Assembly: GCA_016932575.1 (NCBI GenBank)
Contig: JAFGCO010000036.1
Coordinates: 1 to 64,000, forward strand
DNA length: 64,000 nt
Source of the DNA: a bacterium
Lineage (GTDB): Bacteria > Zhuqueibacterota > QNDG01 > JAFGCO01
Reading direction: 5' to 3'
In this document: piece after piece, positions 36,825-46,986 of the stretch
How positions within the stretch are numbered: position 1 is the first letter of the stretch
Layout of the letters: every line of letters begins with the position of its first letter
Made by a program: the position numbers and the translations under genes
The notes under the pieces: model-generated
Told to the model about the DNA's origin: nothing
What the model saw: the letters and a program-made list of their open reading frames with translations, nothing else
Databases searched by the model: none

Positions 36825-37880
36825 CTATTCCTTCGGAATCAGCGCCTCAAGCAAATCGGCTCTCCATATCTTTTTGTCCCGGTCATAAACACCGAAACCG
36901 GCTCCAAATTCCCAGTAGGCCCAGCCGAATCCAAAAGCTTCTGCCTGTCGTGCCACATAATCTGTCCAAGCCACTCGGCTGGTCATGTCCGCTGCACTGT
37001 AAGCGCCAAACTCACCCATGTACACCGGCCGGTAATTTTGTTCACTCCAGGTTCTGGCCTTATTAAAATCCGCAGCCACCCGGCTCCTCTGTGAAGCGGT
37101 GGCAGTCCATGTGGTCCCCAGCCACGCTTCCGAACCATCCACCCAGTCGGCGCCCTGATGCGTAAAAGTAAAGGGTTCATAATAATGAAAAGTGGCAATC
37201 AAATGATGGTCGTCTTCCGGAAAAACCAAATTGGGAATTTCATTAATACTGTTCCAGCCTCCGGGTCCAATAATGATATTCCGGGTTGGATTGCTTACAC
37301 GAATGGTGTCCAGAATTTCCGGAAAATAATCGTTCCAGACCCCTGTTGCATTGATTTTATCGTGAGGTTCGTTCAGTATTTCAAAAATCAGATCTTCATG
37401 ATAGCCCTGATAATGCCCGGCGATTTGCGCCCAGATATGCTTGAATCGTGTTTTTTGGGTCTGGGGATCTTCAAAAAGTTCCTCGTAATGATGTACATTG
37501 ATTACAGCGATCATGCCAAGTTCCAATGTTTTCAAGACAATCCCGTCGATGCGGTCAAAAAACGACTCTGAAATGTTGTATGGCGCGGATTCCAGGGCAT
37601 GCGAGGACCATCGGATGGGAATCCGGATCGATCGAAATCCGGCACCTGAAAGCAGATAAAAATAATTCCATTCAATGGTCATGCCCCAGTCTCCTTCATT
37701 CGGGGCCTCCAATGCATTCCCGAAATTGACGCCGGGAGCCAGCCTTTCGGTTTGTTCAAACGCATCGGCCGTCTGAAAATTATTTTTATCATGACTTTTG
37801 ACAGCGTGATCTGAATCTGAAGAACATCGGATAAAACTGAAGAAAAGCAGACAGATCAGCCCAGACTTGAAAAATTGCAT
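36825..37880 (-). CDS. Endoglucanase-like glycoside hydrolase family 5, probable lipoprotein
   Basis: 351 residues. Short hydrophobic start followed by Cys19 (FSFIRCSSDSD), a loose lipobox. Catalytic landmarks: GVNFGNALEAPNEGDWG, SIRIPIRWSSH, VINVHHYEEL, acid/base Glu171 in FEILNEPHDK and nucleophile Glu290 in YMGEFGAYS. The spacing and the YWEFGAGFGVYD strand near the end fit the cellulase-type GH5 subfamilies. It would cut beta-1,4-glucan or a related beta-glycan at the cell surface or in the periplasm. AAGGAAGG precedes the start. First gene of a short operon with the VOC protein. Confidence 0.92.
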   Translation of the reverse strand: MQFFKSGLICLLFFSFIRCSSDSDHAVKSHDKNNFQTADAFEQTERLAPGVNFGNALEAPNEGDWGMTIEWNYFYLLSGAGFRSIRIPIRWSSHALESAPYNISESFFDRIDGIVLKTLELGMIAVINVHHYEELFEDPQTQKTRFKHIWAQIAGHYQGYHEDLIFEILNEPHDKINATGVWNDYFPEILDTIRVSNPTRNIIIGPGGWNSINEIPNLVFPEDDHHLIATFHYYEPFTFTHQGADWVDGSEAWLGTTWTATASQRSRVAADFNKARTWSEQNYRPVYMGEFGAYSAADMTSRVAWTDYVARQAEAFGFGWAYWEFGAGFGVYDRDKKIWRADLLEALIPKE

Positions 37881-38236
37881 GATAAACCTTCCTTATATAA
37901 GCGATACGACATTAAAGTAACACCGGTCGATTCAGAAAAACAAATCATTTTTTTCTTAAAATAAAAATATTCTTTTTATTGCTTTTTAATTCTCTTTTTT
38001 GTAACATCCAGTAAGGGATTCTTTATTTCTTTAAATCACCATCACTATCTGACTCTTCAACCGTACTTTGAAAATATATGCCCCTATTTTCCTTCGCCTT
38101 TTCGTATACTATAACACAGGTTCTTTTCAACTTCGATTTCGGGGAATCGGCCGACTGCTTATCATGGTGATAATACCGGGTTTCATGTATTCATCCGTAT
38201 TCCATTTTCATGATGAATTATGGATGGGAGGGTGCT
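37881..38236. other. Divergent intergenic region, 356 bp
   Basis: Sits between the divergent GH5 and barrel-like genes and must contain both promoters. AT-rich near 37940-38010; TATACTATAA at 38104-38113 is a possible -10 for the plus strand, but without a matching -35. No gene or hairpin terminator. Confidence 0.4.
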
Positions 38237-38869
38237 ATGTTTAACCATTTATTTCAGCAGTGTACAAATAGCCGATGGATCTCAATGCGTGCCATGTGGC
38301 TGATCATGATCTTCGGTCTGCAGCTCAATGCGCAAAATGCCTGGGCCGGCCAGAAAAACAATCAAACCGACAGTCAGAATGCCAGGCGTAAAATGGTGGC
38401 GCTGACCCTTCGATTCGGTCAGGGAGGCTTCACAGACCACCGGTCTCCCCTGAACCAGCTGGGAGGAGGACAGATCGCCCTGGATGTGAAACCGGCCGGA
38501 CTTCCGATCGCCTTATCGCTGTCCGGTGAATACTACACCAACGGTCCGGAACCGACCCATTCGTATGAAATCAGCGATCTGACCTCTCTGAATTGTCTCT
38601 ATGTGAAAAATTTCAGCAAAACAATCCTGTTTGCCGGAGGGGGTTTCGGACAATTGAAGGTCCCCAGGGGAAAAGACAAACCCAATCAAACCGAGAGCGG
38701 CCCTCTCTTCAATCTTGAAGTTGGCGTGAACCGTGTGCTGCTCTGGAAAATCGGATTGTACGCTGTCGGTAAATATCTCTATGCGCAAAAAAGCCGAAAC
38801 GGGGAAAAAGTCATTGCTTTTAATGAAGCGATTCTGCTGATCGGCCTGACCCTGAACTTTAAGATATAA
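38237..38869 (+). CDS. Small exported barrel-like protein of unknown function
   Basis: 210 residues from ATG 38237 (GGGAGGG upstream; the earlier ATG at 38210 is less well placed). A signal peptide ends near AWAGQ. The mature part alternates polar and hydrophobic residues in strands (VALTLRFGQGGF, PIALSLSGEYYTN, TILFAGGGFG, LFNLEVGVNRVL, AILLIGLTLNFKI). This is consistent with an eight-stranded outer-membrane beta-barrel of the OmpW/OMP_b-brl type. I recognise no specific family. It stands alone upstream of a large secreted protein, 169 nt away. Confidence 0.65.
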   Translation: MFNHLFQQCTNSRWISMRAMWLIMIFGLQLNAQNAWAGQKNNQTDSQNARRKMVALTLRFGQGGFTDHRSPLNQLGGGQIALDVKPAGLPIALSLSGEYYTNGPEPTHSYEISDLTSLNCLYVKNFSKTILFAGGGFGQLKVPRGKDKPNQTESGPLFNLEVGVNRVLLWKIGLYAVGKYLYAQKSRNGEKVIAFNEAILLIGLTLNFKI

Positions 38870-39038
38870 AAGAGCCGGCACACGATTTTTATCATCCGGA
38901 AAGACCATTTTATATCGTGAAGATAATTTCGTCCATTGAACCATTGAAAATTTCTCTTCATGGCTTGGTCAACAGAAATACGTGAGCAAAATACGGCATC
39001 TTGGCACGAATCTATCATTTCAACAAAAGGAGGCAGGC

Positions 39039-41534
39039 ATGTTTATGTTCATGGGGGACAATCGTGGAAAATTAAAGTGGTGCTGTTTGATTGGAATCAT
39101 TCTGATACTTTCAGGCAGTTACAGGGCGGACGCGCATACCATCACATTTGATGAAGACCGCTATAAGGCGGTTTATAATGCCTATCTCTGGCGGGGAGGG
39201 AGTAACACGCTGACTGACACATGGTTTGGATTGAATTTTTTTGTGGCCTATGGGGAAATGTATGTCACAAGGCTGGCGCACGTGGGCTGGTACAATTATA
39301 TGCTGTTTTTCTCTCCCAAAATACCCAGCGGCTGGGATCCGCGCGGAAGGGTGGTGATCACGTTTGATGAACAACAGCGGTATGTCCGAATAGATGCAAG
39401 CTCTGATTTTCATCCGGTCGGTGATCCTGCTACTGCTTATTTTAGGATTTCATTTTATCGTAATACGAATCCGGTCAATCCCTTATATACTGGCGGCAAC
39501 GACGATACTGGTGTTGAATATACGAATACCGATGTCGGCATTAAAATGCTGATCGTGGATACACATTATACAGAAAACAATATAGAAGAGCTGGAATTCT
39601 ACGCGCTGGACGCAGCCCTTCCGGATATCATTGTCACAAATATTGAGGCCATGGATGCCACGGGCCCGGATCTCTCTTATCGCGTGACTGTGAAAAACAT
39701 TGGGGATGGTGCTACAACCGGTAAATTCAAGAACAGAATCTATCTGTCCCCGGATGCAACCATCACCCCAGATGATCATCAGATCAACGACTGGAACTGC
39801 TACGATATTCTGAATGCCAACCAGTCCAAAATCAGTTATGATCTGACTTCCACTGTAACCGAACTATCACCGGGCGAGTACTATATGGGCGTGATAGCCG
39901 ACGCCAAGGAAGTCATTGAGGAATCGGATGAAACCAACAACATCCTGGCAAATCTGACAACCAAAATTACGATTCCGGATGAAGGTGGTGGCGGGGGCGG
40001 CGGCAGCATGACAGACGGCTTCGTTCTCGAAGTGCCCATGACACACACGCCTCCTACGATCGATGGAAACATGGATCCGGTCTGGTACAGCGTCTGTTCC
40101 GTGCCTTTGGAAAAATCGAGTCTGGACGATGATGTGCAGACCGACGACTGGCTGGATACCTTCGCCAGCTTCAAAGCGATGTATGACGATCATTATTTTT
40201 ATATTCTCATTCGGGCGCAGGATGATATCATCAATACGTCAAATGGCTCTGCCTGGGAGAACGATTCCTTTGAAATCTACTTTGACGGAGACAACAGCAA
40301 GAACGACCTGGCCACAGGGTATGACGGCAATGACAAGCAGCTGCGATACGTGTACGGCCAGACTTCTGAAAATAACGGGACCGCGCCCCATTCAAACTGC
40401 AAATTCATGAACACGGCTTACGGATACAACTGTGAGGTCCGAATTCCCGCTCAGGACATGACCTTCGGCCTGAATCCCGGCCATGACTTCGGATTTGAGG
40501 TGCAGTTTAATGATGATGACAGCGGCACACGCGATCATCTGCTGAAATGGTGGTCCGCGAGCAATAACTCCTGGCAGGATGCCAGTCTGTTCGGCACGGC
40601 CGTGACCACGGATTATATAGCCGCCAGCCCCGCTTACGTGCTTCGTGCTGCGAACACGCCGGTGATTGACGGTGTGCCTGAGGAATCGGCATGGGAAGAC
40701 ATCCCCTGGTTCAGTATTAACAAATTCGCGGACCGGGATAACGGCGCACTTTTCAGTCCCCCGCTCGATCTGGCCGATGTGGACGGCTGGTCAGACTGCT
40801 GGTTCACTTATAAGATGATGTGGCGGGGCAGCAGGCTTTATCTGTATGCGCAGGTTTATGATAATGTCATTGACACATCTCATCCGGACTGGTATATGAA
40901 CGACTGCGTCGAAGTCCAGATCGACGGTAATAATGACAAGGGTCAGGCCGAAGACGGCAATGACTACAATTATAATATGGTTTACTCCACCACACCGACG
41001 GGAGATGCGGTTTTCACTCAGCAAAGTTACGGGTGGTCAATGGAAGCGCAGATGGATCTCGCCGCGGACCTGGGTATTTCACCGTCCATCGGTCATCAAA
41101 TGGGCATCGAAGTGCAGATCGATGACAATGACGGCGGCGGACGCGACCTGATCGGGCGGTGGTGGTCCAACGACAATATCACCTGGACAAAACCGAGCTA
41201 TCGGGGAACTGTAGAGCTGACTGACTATGCCGTGGTGGAGGTCGATGTGCCTGGCAATGAAACATCGGTCAATACATATCACCTGGACCAGAACTATCCG
41301 AATCCTTTCAATCCATCCACGACAATTCGATATGCAGTGCCGAAATCCTGTCACGTCAGCCTGACCATCTATGATCTGCTTGGCAAACAGGTCGCCCAAC
41401 TGGTCAATGAAACCCAATCGCAGGGTGAATATTCGGTAATATGGAACGGGCAGGACAGGGCTGCAGGTATCTATCTGTATCAGCTCAGGGCCGGGGATTA
41501 CATTGAAACCAGAAAACTGATTCTGCAGAAGTAA
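39039..41534 (+). CDS. Secreted CARDB / CBM9 protein, T9SS tail (paralog A)
   Basis: 831 residues from ATG 39039 (AAAAGGAGG upstream; the upstream GTG at 38982 is not needed). Signal peptide, then an N-terminal beta domain (about 25-190) not recognised, a CARDB domain (about 195-310, LPDIIVTNIEAMD), a poly-Gly linker, and two CBM9-like domains (about 330-527 and 535-730) sharing PTIDGNMDPVW / PVIDGVPEESAW and WENDSFEIYFDGDN / MNDCVEVQIDGNND. The sorting tail is at 747-831 (YPNPFNPSTTIRYAVP, ending TRKLILQK). No catalytic residues seen; a surface glycan-binding protein is the best reading. Its last three domains match the protein encoded at 47234. Confidence 0.8.
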   Translation: MFMFMGDNRGKLKWCCLIGIILILSGSYRADAHTITFDEDRYKAVYNAYLWRGGSNTLTDTWFGLNFFVAYGEMYVTRLAHVGWYNYMLFFSPKIPSGWDPRGRVVITFDEQQRYVRIDASSDFHPVGDPATAYFRISFYRNTNPVNPLYTGGNDDTGVEYTNTDVGIKMLIVDTHYTENNIEELEFYALDAALPDIIVTNIEAMDATGPDLSYRVTVKNIGDGATTGKFKNRIYLSPDATITPDDHQINDWNCYDILNANQSKISYDLTSTVTELSPGEYYMGVIADAKEVIEESDETNNILANLTTKITIPDEGGGGGGGSMTDGFVLEVPMTHTPPTIDGNMDPVWYSVCSVPLEKSSLDDDVQTDDWLDTFASFKAMYDDHYFYILIRAQDDIINTSNGSAWENDSFEIYFDGDNSKNDLATGYDGNDKQLRYVYGQTSENNGTAPHSNCKFMNTAYGYNCEVRIPAQDMTFGLNPGHDFGFEVQFNDDDSGTRDHLLKWWSASNNSWQDASLFGTAVTTDYIAASPAYVLRAANTPVIDGVPEESAWEDIPWFSINKFADRDNGALFSPPLDLADVDGWSDCWFTYKMMWRGSRLYLYAQVYDNVIDTSHPDWYMNDCVEVQIDGNNDKGQAEDGNDYNYNMVYSTTPTGDAVFTQQSYGWSMEAQMDLAADLGISPSIGHQMGIEVQIDDNDGGGRDLIGRWWSNDNITWTKPSYRGTVELTDYAVVEVDVPGNETSVNTYHLDQNYPNPFNPSTTIRYAVPKSCHVSLTIYDLLGKQVAQLVNETQSQGEYSVIWNGQDRAAGIYLYQLRAGDYIETRKLILQK

Positions 41535-41883
41535 AATCCGGTGGTTTGTAAGCGAAGGCCAACCGGATAAAATGAAGTACGTTCTTTATTTAAAAAGAGT
41601 GTTTCGCGGCGATTGTTTAACCTGAAATGATTAAGAAAAAAAAGCCGGAAAGGTCATCGGTATCCTCCAAATCTTTCGATAGCAAAACATTGGAGTTGAC
41701 GATGGCCTTTGCTCTTTTTATAGCAACCAAGTTGCTAATAATTATTGACTCAACTCATTTGGAATTCAGAGTGATATTTGAGACGGCAAAAGCGAGGTTG
41801 TTGTACGCACGGACAGGCCGTATCACCCGGATAAAAGTTCAGTGGGATCAATAAAATCCTTTTGCGGGAGTGATACAAATTTC
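41535..41883. other. Intergenic stretch of 349 bp
   Basis: No gene: an open frame at 41627-41854 has no ribosome binding site and no family. It contains the palindrome listed separately at 41721 and a TTGACT (41745-41750) without a good -10 partner. Confidence 0.4.
41721..41737. promoter_or_regulatory. Operator-like palindrome upstream of the Asp-box protein
   Basis: TAGCAAC-CAA-GTTGCTA: perfect 7+3+7 inverted repeat, about 150 bp before the next gene and followed by AT-rich DNA. No T-run. Candidate binding site of an unknown regulator. Confidence 0.35.
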
Positions 41884-43983
41884 ATGAAACCGATCGCTTT
41901 TCTATGCCTTCTTCTGTTTTTCCTTCACCTCGGCATCACAGCTCAGGAAAATTGGATCTGGCAGAATCCGCGGCCTCAGGGCAATACCCTGAATGATGTG
42001 TTTGTCCTGGATCCCGGTACAGCCGTGGCAGTCGGGAATAATGGAACCATTCTGAAAACCACAGATGGCGGCCTCACCTGGCATCAGCAGAACAGCGGCA
42101 CCTCACAATATCTGTACGATGTCTTTTTTCAGGATCACAATACAGGATGGTCCCTCGGATACTCCGCATTTTTAAAGACCGAAGACGGCGGCGCCAACTG
42201 GTCGCAGGTGTGGGATAATCCGAACGACAATCTCTTCTCCATCAGTTTCGCGGATGCGGATCACGGATGGGCGGTCGGTCATTACGGGGTTATTCTTTAT
42301 ACGGATGACGGCGGAAAGAGCTGGCAATATCAGACATTCGATCCGGATTTGCATTTTATTTCCGTCTGTTTTGCGGACCGGAATACCGGCTGGGCGGTCG
42401 GCTCCGGCAGTTCGATATTCAAAACAACCGATGGCGGAGAGAACTGGCTGCCTCAGGACAGCGTCACCGATCAGCCGTTGAGACAGGTTGTTTTCAGGGA
42501 TATCAATACAGGCTGGATCATAGGCGCCTTTGGCTCATTGTTATCCACAACGGACGGCGGCGAACACTGGCGGTACAGCGGTCTGGGTTCAGACTCGTTT
42601 CAGTCGATTTTCTTTGTGAACGACACAACAGGCTGGATCGTAGGGCAATGGGAAGGTGAAATTATAAAAACCATAGATGCAGGCTGGTCCTGGGTACATC
42701 AGGCCAGCAATACATTGAATGGACTGCGGGCGATTCATTTCTGCGATATGGATCATGGATGGATCGTCGGTGTGGACGGAACGATTCTGAAAACAATGGA
42801 CAGCGGGCAGCATTGGATACCGCAATTTGAGAGCATCACGTCTGATTGCATCCTGTCTATGGTCTTTCTGGATGATAACACAGGCTGGGCATCGGGCCGC
42901 AACGGACTGATCATGAAGACCATGAACGGCGGCACAGACTGGATCCTGCAGGACAGCGGGGCCATGAGCGGCCTGCGGTCAATCTGCTTTATCGACGATC
43001 AGACCGGATGGGCAGCTGGATATTATCAGATCCTGCATACTGCGGATGGGGGCGTCACCTGGACTTCGCAGACCAACGGATCGGCTCATGATCTGTGGTC
43101 TGTCGATTTCCATGATACTCAAAACGGATGGGCGGTCGGCCGATGGGGCAAAGTGCTGCATACGTCGGACGGCGGTCTGAACTGGTCAGCCATGAAAAGT
43201 CCCACGGAAAAAATCCTTTATGATGTCTGCGCAGTCAATATAAATACAGGATGGGCAGTCGGTGAAAACGGCGCACTTCTGAGACTGATGGATGAAAGCA
43301 TCGAGTTGATTGAAATGCCCGATATCTGGCAGGATCTAAATGATATCTTTTTTCTTAATCCGCAGACTGGATGGATTGTAGGCGCATATGTCATTCTGAA
43401 GACCGTAGACGGGGGATCCTCATGGACCGATCAAACCGTCAGCCTGGACAATCCTCTGAATTCAGTTTACTTCATAAATGAACTTAATGGATGGGCTGCA
43501 GGTGACCGCGGAACAGTCATCCGGACAATCGACGGTGGCGTTACCTGGAATGAAGAGCCGATCCGGGCAGTCCGGGATCTGCATGCGCTCTGGTTATCGG
43601 AGTCCGGGAACGGATGGGTAGCGGGTGAGGACGGCATCATTCTCAAAACCACGGCTGGACCGTCCACTGCAATTGAAATTATGCCGGCATCCGAATATCA
43701 TCATCCGGAGCACCCGGTCCTCCTTCAGAATTATCCGAATCCCTTTAATTCGACCACCTCGATCCGGTTTAAATTATCAAAATCCGGATTCGTTCATTTG
43801 GCGATATACAACCTGATGGGGGAAAAAATCGAAGTCCTGATCGATCAACAGTTGTCCGAAGGTGTTCATCAAATAGTCTGGGAGGTGGAACGTTATTCAA
43901 GCGGGATTTACCTGTGCTGCCTGAAAACAATAACAGCCGCAGGTTCATTCCGTCAGACCCGAAAACTGATTTTGCAGAAGTAG
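41884..43983 (+). CDS. Ycf48-like Asp-box (BNR) propeller protein, T9SS tail
   Basis: 699 residues from ATG 41884, which opens a signal peptide (FLCLLLFFLHLGITAQ). About 14 repeats of roughly 45 residues follow, each with TGWxxG and KTxDGGxxW (Asp-box) motifs, as in Ycf48/sortilin-like propellers. There are enough repeats for two stacked propellers. The tail is YPNPFNSTTSIRFKLS...SGIYLCCLKT. Asp-box propellers include sialidases, but the catalytic Arg triad and Tyr/Glu are not apparent, so binding or scaffolding is more likely. It is followed after 9 nt by the PQQ-like gene, pointing to an operon with it and perhaps with the LRR gene. Confidence 0.82.
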   Translation: MKPIAFLCLLLFFLHLGITAQENWIWQNPRPQGNTLNDVFVLDPGTAVAVGNNGTILKTTDGGLTWHQQNSGTSQYLYDVFFQDHNTGWSLGYSAFLKTEDGGANWSQVWDNPNDNLFSISFADADHGWAVGHYGVILYTDDGGKSWQYQTFDPDLHFISVCFADRNTGWAVGSGSSIFKTTDGGENWLPQDSVTDQPLRQVVFRDINTGWIIGAFGSLLSTTDGGEHWRYSGLGSDSFQSIFFVNDTTGWIVGQWEGEIIKTIDAGWSWVHQASNTLNGLRAIHFCDMDHGWIVGVDGTILKTMDSGQHWIPQFESITSDCILSMVFLDDNTGWASGRNGLIMKTMNGGTDWILQDSGAMSGLRSICFIDDQTGWAAGYYQILHTADGGVTWTSQTNGSAHDLWSVDFHDTQNGWAVGRWGKVLHTSDGGLNWSAMKSPTEKILYDVCAVNINTGWAVGENGALLRLMDESIELIEMPDIWQDLNDIFFLNPQTGWIVGAYVILKTVDGGSSWTDQTVSLDNPLNSVYFINELNGWAAGDRGTVIRTIDGGVTWNEEPIRAVRDLHALWLSESGNGWVAGEDGIILKTTAGPSTAIEIMPASEYHHPEHPVLLQNYPNPFNSTTSIRFKLSKSGFVHLAIYNLMGEKIEVLIDQQLSEGVHQIVWEVERYSSGIYLCCLKTITAAGSFRQTRKLILQK

Positions 43984-43992
43984 CCCTGAACA

Positions 43993-45498
43993 ATGAAAAA
44001 TCATATTGAAAAAATACTCATTCCCTTTATAATCATTCTTGTACTCATCACAGGGCAATGCGGCAAAAAACAATCCACCGAATCCCCCCAGCCGACGACA
44101 GGAACAATAACAGGAACCGTAAGAAGTACGGAAGATCAATCTTTACTTGAGAATGCACAGATCCGGGCCGTACCGGGAGAATATATCGGAATTTCCGACA
44201 GTGCCGGGATATACACCATACCGGATTGCCCGGAAGGTGAATATCTGCTGATCGCCTCCAAAGAAGCTTTCGAAAATGACAGTGCCGATGTATTGGTAAC
44301 GGCCGGCCATACAACCAATACGGACTTTTATCTGACGCCTGAATTCAACCCGTTGATATGGGAATATATCACGGATAAACCCATTTACTATTCGGTACCG
44401 GCAATCGATAATGAGGGCACCATCTATGTCGGTACAGGAGTCTATCTCGGCACCACTTCAGGCAGTTTGTACGCCATTCATCCTGATGGTTCTTTGAAAT
44501 GGAAACAGGATTTGGAAAACAATGTGTTCTCACCCGTCATCGGAGCGGACGGAACCATTTATGTTATGGACACGGGGAATGCGCTGTACGCTTTCGACAA
44601 CACCGGTGCGCTTCAATGGCGGTATGAGAACTGGATCGATGCTGATTTTACAGAAGTCGGACAGAGATGCGTGGCCATCGGACCCGATCAGACCCTGTAT
44701 GTGTACGTGGCATTCGATCTCTACGCGATCAATCCGGACGGCTCACTCCTTTGGGTATTCGATCCCCGGGTCGGCGGAACACCCTGCGGCGCTTCCCCGG
44801 TGGTTGGAAAAGACAGTACGATTTATATTATCCCGGGCGGAGAAATTTTGTATGCATTGAGATCGAACGGCACGCTTAAGTGGCAATTTTATCTGGAGGC
44901 CTATGATGCACATTCCTATACATCTCCCTCCCTGGACTCTGAGGATGTTATTTATTTCGGTGTGGAGAACGGGGATGGCGGATATGTATATGCCGTATAT
45001 CCTGACGGCACCCTGAAGTGGCGGGTGCTCGCAGGCCGGGATCGCGCTGTACGCGCTTCTCCTGTCATCGACGAGGACGGCACCGTATATACAGCGACCA
45101 AAGCATACAGCCACAACCGTCCCGCCGAAGTAATCGCCATCAGTCCGGAAGGAAAAATAGAGTGGCGGTTTACTGTGGAATCAGTGCACTTTACACCCGA
45201 TGATGTGTATGCCACACCAACCATCGGTGCTGATGGATTGATTTACATGGCGGCCGAAACCGGATTTGTCTATGCCCTGAACAGAGACGGAACACTCAAT
45301 TGGACATTCGACTCGCATGGAGGGATTAACTGGTCCTCCCCCACAATGATTGAGGACGGCACTTTATATATCGGTGCCATGAAAAATGAAGGCGGTGCCC
45401 TGCTTGCACTGAAAACAGAAAGCATGGGACTTGCCGATACTCCCTGGCCCACATTTCGTCAGAACAATCAGAATAACGGACGGTCTTCCAAATACTGA
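43993..45498 (+). CDS. Exported PQQ-like propeller with carboxypeptidase-regulatory-like domain
   Basis: 501 residues. N-terminal hydrophobic stretch then Cys23 (VLITGQCGKK): a lipoprotein is possible, but Gln before Cys is not the usual lipobox. A CarboxypepD_reg-like beta-sandwich (about 38-115, GTITGTVRSTEDQS and GIYTIPDCPEGEYLL) is followed by a PQQ-type beta-propeller of about seven repeats, with motifs such as GTIYVGTG, GSLYAIHPDGSLKW and GTVYTATK. Bacterial proteins with this layout are usually surface or periplasmic scaffolds; no ligand can be predicted. No sorting tail. Directly downstream of the Asp-box gene; no clear ribosome binding site, which favours coupling. Confidence 0.78.
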   Translation: MKNHIEKILIPFIIILVLITGQCGKKQSTESPQPTTGTITGTVRSTEDQSLLENAQIRAVPGEYIGISDSAGIYTIPDCPEGEYLLIASKEAFENDSADVLVTAGHTTNTDFYLTPEFNPLIWEYITDKPIYYSVPAIDNEGTIYVGTGVYLGTTSGSLYAIHPDGSLKWKQDLENNVFSPVIGADGTIYVMDTGNALYAFDNTGALQWRYENWIDADFTEVGQRCVAIGPDQTLYVYVAFDLYAINPDGSLLWVFDPRVGGTPCGASPVVGKDSTIYIIPGGEILYALRSNGTLKWQFYLEAYDAHSYTSPSLDSEDVIYFGVENGDGGYVYAVYPDGTLKWRVLAGRDRAVRASPVIDEDGTVYTATKAYSHNRPAEVIAISPEGKIEWRFTVESVHFTPDDVYATPTIGADGLIYMAAETGFVYALNRDGTLNWTFDSHGGINWSSPTMIEDGTLYIGAMKNEGGALLALKTESMGLADTPWPTFRQNNQNNGRSSKY

Positions 45499-45564
45499 TC
45501 ATCCACTTCATAGAATTTATTTTTTTCATAAGTTATGCAAAACGGATAACCCGGAAAGGTAAAA

Positions 45565-46986
45565 ATGACAAACCTGAAAAACAATAATTTCGAAAAATGG
45601 CAGAGAGCTGCTGTTTGTACAAGCATGGCCGTACTTCTATGTTTGTTGGGATGTGATTCTGAACCAACTTTCCGTGACATAGAAAAGGGAAAGATAGTTA
45701 TGAAAACGGCCGAAGCAGAGGCTGTAAAGCAGTTGCTGACCGATGCCGATGTCCCTGCAAAAAAATGCCCGGTCTTTGTCGGGCAGAACGCCTTTGATAA
45801 CGCTATCGAGAACCATAAAATACTCGTTCAGAATGAGCATGTCCTTGCGCTGAAGATAACCTGGGCAGCACTGAAAAATATGGAACCGGTAGCGGCTCTG
45901 ACAGAATGCCGCCTGCTTGATTTCTCACTGAATGAGCTCACTGAAATCAGAGGATTAAAAAACGCCAAAAAGCTCGAAAAACTCATTCTGGTGAATAATG
46001 CCATAAAATCTCCCGAAGGCATTGAGTCGTGTACGGCCCTTAAAGTACTTGAACTGCCGGCCAATGAATTAACCGTCATGCCGGATATATCACAGATGCG
46101 GCATCTGGAGCGGCTCGTACTGACCAACAATCAGATCCAATCCGTTCAGAATTTTCATGGCAGTGACAAACTGGAGCATCTGGATCTTTCAATAAACCAG
46201 CTTGCGTCCCTGTCCGGTCTTCCGGACCTGCCGAACCTCACCTACCTCGGACTTGAGAACAATTCGCTTGGTTCTCTGGAAGGACTCGGTGAATGTCCCA
46301 GATTGCAAACAATAAAATTAAGTCAGAATCAGCTCACATCCGCGGACCGGCTGGCTTCATACACTGCCCTGGAATCTGTGGACCTGAGATCCAATCAGAT
46401 CACTACACTGCCCCTTTTTGAGCATGAAATTACATTGCATACTGGGGGGAATCCTGTGGCTGCCGTCATCGATACAAGACCCAAACCAAAACTGGTATTA
46501 GCCGCAGATGCAGGCAGGGTTGCGGTTCTGCCTGATCTGGATGGGCACCTGTCCGGAGGCGGATCCGTACATCACGCCGTCACCACCTATTCAAAAAATC
46601 CCCTGGCAACCCCGTCGTCATTTCGTTACAGCCGGAAAGATCTGTCCCTGACGGGCACGGCCGGGCTGAATTTCATTCGCGGTTTATTCACACTCTATAT
46701 GGCCCGGGTGACTATTTACACAGAAGAAGGCCGGGTGCGTGTCTATCTGAAGCACCCAGGGGATATCAAATTTATGGAGGACGAATATGGCAAGCAGAAA
46801 CTGACGGAAATTAAAAATGAGGACTTCATGTATACAGACGCCTCTCCTGACCAGCCCTGCACACTTCAGGGTCTGATCATGCGGCCCAATTATTTCAGAT
46901 ATGAAGTGGTACTGCAGGCGCTGGACGGTAAAGCCCGGGGTGTCTCATATATAATTACAGATGTGGAGCAACAGATACAGAAATAA
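45565..46986 (+). CDS. Leucine-rich-repeat lipoprotein
   Basis: 473 residues. Signal peptide with a good lipobox (LLCLLGCDSEP, Cys30). Residues about 105-290 hold about eight LRRs of 22 residues (LEKLILVNNAIKS, LKVLELPANELTV, LEHLDLSINQLAS, LTYLGLENNSLGS) of the SDS22/internalin-like class. The C-terminal third is unrelated and beta-rich. AAAGGT precedes the start. LRR proteins bind other proteins; with two propeller proteins just upstream this could be part of one envelope assembly (inference). Confidence 0.82.
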   Translation: MTNLKNNNFEKWQRAAVCTSMAVLLCLLGCDSEPTFRDIEKGKIVMKTAEAEAVKQLLTDADVPAKKCPVFVGQNAFDNAIENHKILVQNEHVLALKITWAALKNMEPVAALTECRLLDFSLNELTEIRGLKNAKKLEKLILVNNAIKSPEGIESCTALKVLELPANELTVMPDISQMRHLERLVLTNNQIQSVQNFHGSDKLEHLDLSINQLASLSGLPDLPNLTYLGLENNSLGSLEGLGECPRLQTIKLSQNQLTSADRLASYTALESVDLRSNQITTLPLFEHEITLHTGGNPVAAVIDTRPKPKLVLAADAGRVAVLPDLDGHLSGGGSVHHAVTTYSKNPLATPSSFRYSRKDLSLTGTAGLNFIRGLFTLYMARVTIYTEEGRVRVYLKHPGDIKFMEDEYGKQKLTEIKNEDFMYTDASPDQPCTLQGLIMRPNYFRYEVVLQALDGKARGVSYIITDVEQQIQK

